This document shows positions 30,023-31,170 of a DNA stretch of 31,170 nt, one piece after another. The stretch is from Fragilaria radians (taxonomy: Eukaryota > Bacillariophyta > Fragilariophyceae > Fragilariales > Fragilariaceae), in assembly GCA_900642245.1 (NCBI GenBank), contig CAAAJI010000055.1, positions 230,941 to 262,110 on the forward strand. Reading direction: 5' to 3'. The notes beneath the pieces are model-generated. The model was not told the DNA's origin and ran no database searches. It was given only the letters and a program-made list of their open reading frames with translations. Each line of letters opens with the position of its first letter. Within the stretch, counting starts at the first letter, position 1. A program made the translations under genes and the position numbers.

Positions 30023-31170
30023 TTAAACAGCTATAAGGTGGAAACCTGAGTATTTATGCCTGTGCAGGATAATCATCGCGACATTCGCTTCCTCTAACGG
30101 TGCCATTACATACGGAACGCATCTGCGTATAGATACGCGCTGTACGTAGATACCTTTCCGTATCTTAAGGGTGCCGTTGGAATACACTCGCACTACTTGA
30201 TACGGTCCGTCCCTTTTTGGGTTTAACTTCCTTTGAAGTACTCCTCTGTCAAGTAATACTTGATCATTGACCTTGTATTCATACCTAACTCTTTTTGAGT
30301 TTTCTTTGTGTGTGTTGGCATCTGAAGCCTATTGTTTTCGTTTTCTGATTTCTTTATACTCAATGGTAAAAGATAAATCAAACAGCATGTCTCTTCCAAA
30401 GACAATTTGTGCTGGTGTAGCGTTTAGTACACTATGTATTGTGGAGCGAATTGCCCAGGCGCAGTTAGCTAAAATTTGCGACCATGGATCTTGATAATCT
30501 ATATCATGATCTTCAAGTTCATAAGAACGCAACATGTTCCCTAACGTTTGGTGAACACGTTCAACAAAATTAGCTTGAGGGTTCTTAGCAGTTGTAGATA
30601 CTGATTTTACCCCATAGGATTGTAAGAGTTCTTGAAACTCTTTACCAAGGAATTCATTCCCGTTGTCACTAATGCACCTCTTTGGGCGTGGGTAACAACA
30701 AAACCATTGTTGGTCTAATACTTTTGCCGTTCCTTCGGATGTTTTATCCTTGATTTCAGCTACTTCAGTCCTGGCCATACCAGATGTGAACGTATTGTTC
30801 GTTCTGTTTGTTGGATATCTGGATGCCGTAATGCTGTATGGTACTAACTTAAGATTGGCTTCCTAAGCGCTTTAGGAATCTAAATCTTATTGTTGAATAG
30901 GATGACCTCATGTCCATCAGCTATTTTGGAGAAATACTCCGGATGATGCTGTTGGTGCTAAACCAGAGTTTGATCTTTACACTGATGTTCAGCTATGATT
31001 TGAGTACTCAATGGATAGTCTAATTCTTGTAGACTCTTATCATTCGTGTTTTCATAAAGCTCAGCTATTTGCTTTGAGCTTGCAGTAGTTGATAACACTT
31101 CAGTGTCTAATCTGCTTAGAGCATCAGCTACCACATTGCATGGTCCTTTGATGTACTCTATTGTTGGGCC
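30023..31170 (-). pseudogene. pol: Ty3/gypsy pol fragment: RNase H end and integrase with internal deletion
   Basis: From the right edge the minus strand reads IEYIKGPCNVVADALSRL, the canonical end of gypsy RNase H. About 90 residues later comes YHTALRHP...ERTIRSHLVWPG, the start of the integrase H2C2 zinc region. In-frame TAG stops are at 30958, 30880 and 30844. Around 30775 the frame jumps directly to TEVAEIKDKTSEGTAKVLDQ, so the rest of the zinc region and the segment with the first catalytic Asp are missing. The second Asp (CISDNGNEF) and the Glu (NPQANFVERVH) are present. After a TAG at 30329 the frame continues with NPKRDGPYQVV, the GPY/F module, and ends at 30023. The product would be an inactive integrase. 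Confidence 0.85.

Larger units (their letters stand above)
29804..31170 (-). mobile_element. Degenerate Ty3/gypsy LTR retrotransposon, right part beyond window
   Basis: The element is oriented on the minus strand: pol enters from the right edge and the candidate 3' LTR is at the left. The order RNase H end, integrase, GPY/F module and LTR is that of Ty3/gypsy (Metaviridae) rather than copia, in which integrase precedes reverse transcriptase. The visible part carries several stops and an internal deletion, so it is not autonomous. Its insertion abuts a truncated copy of the duplicated host gene. Confidence 0.8.

Noticed and set aside
1..31170. Bacterial-type features (operons, Shine-Dalgarno sites, CRISPR arrays, rRNA)
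   Set aside because: Gene spacing, plastid presequences, spliceosomal donor/acceptor sites and an LTR retrotransposon all indicate nuclear eukaryotic DNA. No regularly spaced repeats or rRNA signatures were seen.

Overview
The window is AT-rich nuclear DNA of a photosynthetic eukaryote, most likely a diatom or a close stramenopile. Two neighbouring proteins start with a signal peptide whose predicted cleavage site is followed by Phe (SFA|FQLP and YG|FSIS), the ASAF-type motif of import into complex red-lineage plastids. Most genes are intronless and spaced by kilobases of non-coding DNA. Two paralogues carry a C-terminal Cys/His domain that I associate, from memory only, with uncharacterised diatom proteins. 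The species cannot be named from this sequence.

Layout. 1-1.1 kb: a decayed minus-strand gene of unknown family, cut by the window edge, with one probable intron. 1.1-5.2 kb: no gene, one weak retroelement-like trace. 5.2-6.4 kb: a minus-strand, low-complexity, probably nuclear protein. 6.4-11.2 kb: gene-poor, with two decayed coding remnants; the one at 10.1-10.7 kb shares motifs with the left-edge gene. 11.3-12.4 kb: a CACGTG-bearing repeat block, then a gene encoding two tandem group 1 truncated-haemoglobin domains. 13.5-18.2 kb: a convergent pair of predicted plastid membrane proteins, one long and acidic with repeats, the other a DUF21/CBS/CorC_HlyC (CNNM/CorC) protein related to plastid Mg2+ transporters of plants. 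18.5-27.6 kb: a diverged tandem duplication of about 4-4.5 kb per unit. Each unit has minus-strand coding debris on the left and an intact plus-strand gene with the CRHC...H...C domain on the right. 28.3-28.5 kb: a possible short ORF. 29.57-29.8 kb: a third, truncated copy of the duplicated gene. It lies against the LTR-like end of a degenerate Ty3/gypsy element whose pol (RNase H end, H2C2 part, integrase core and GPY/F module) runs on the minus strand off the right edge.

The CNNM-type protein and its convergent neighbour are both predicted to sit in plastid membranes, which may or may not reflect shared function. The globin could act in NO/O2 chemistry or haem signalling. The rest of the window is gene duplication, retrotransposition and decay. 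The best candidates for something undescribed are the tandem Cys/His-domain family with its truncated third member, the two-domain globin, and the two decayed copies of an unrecognised protein family.
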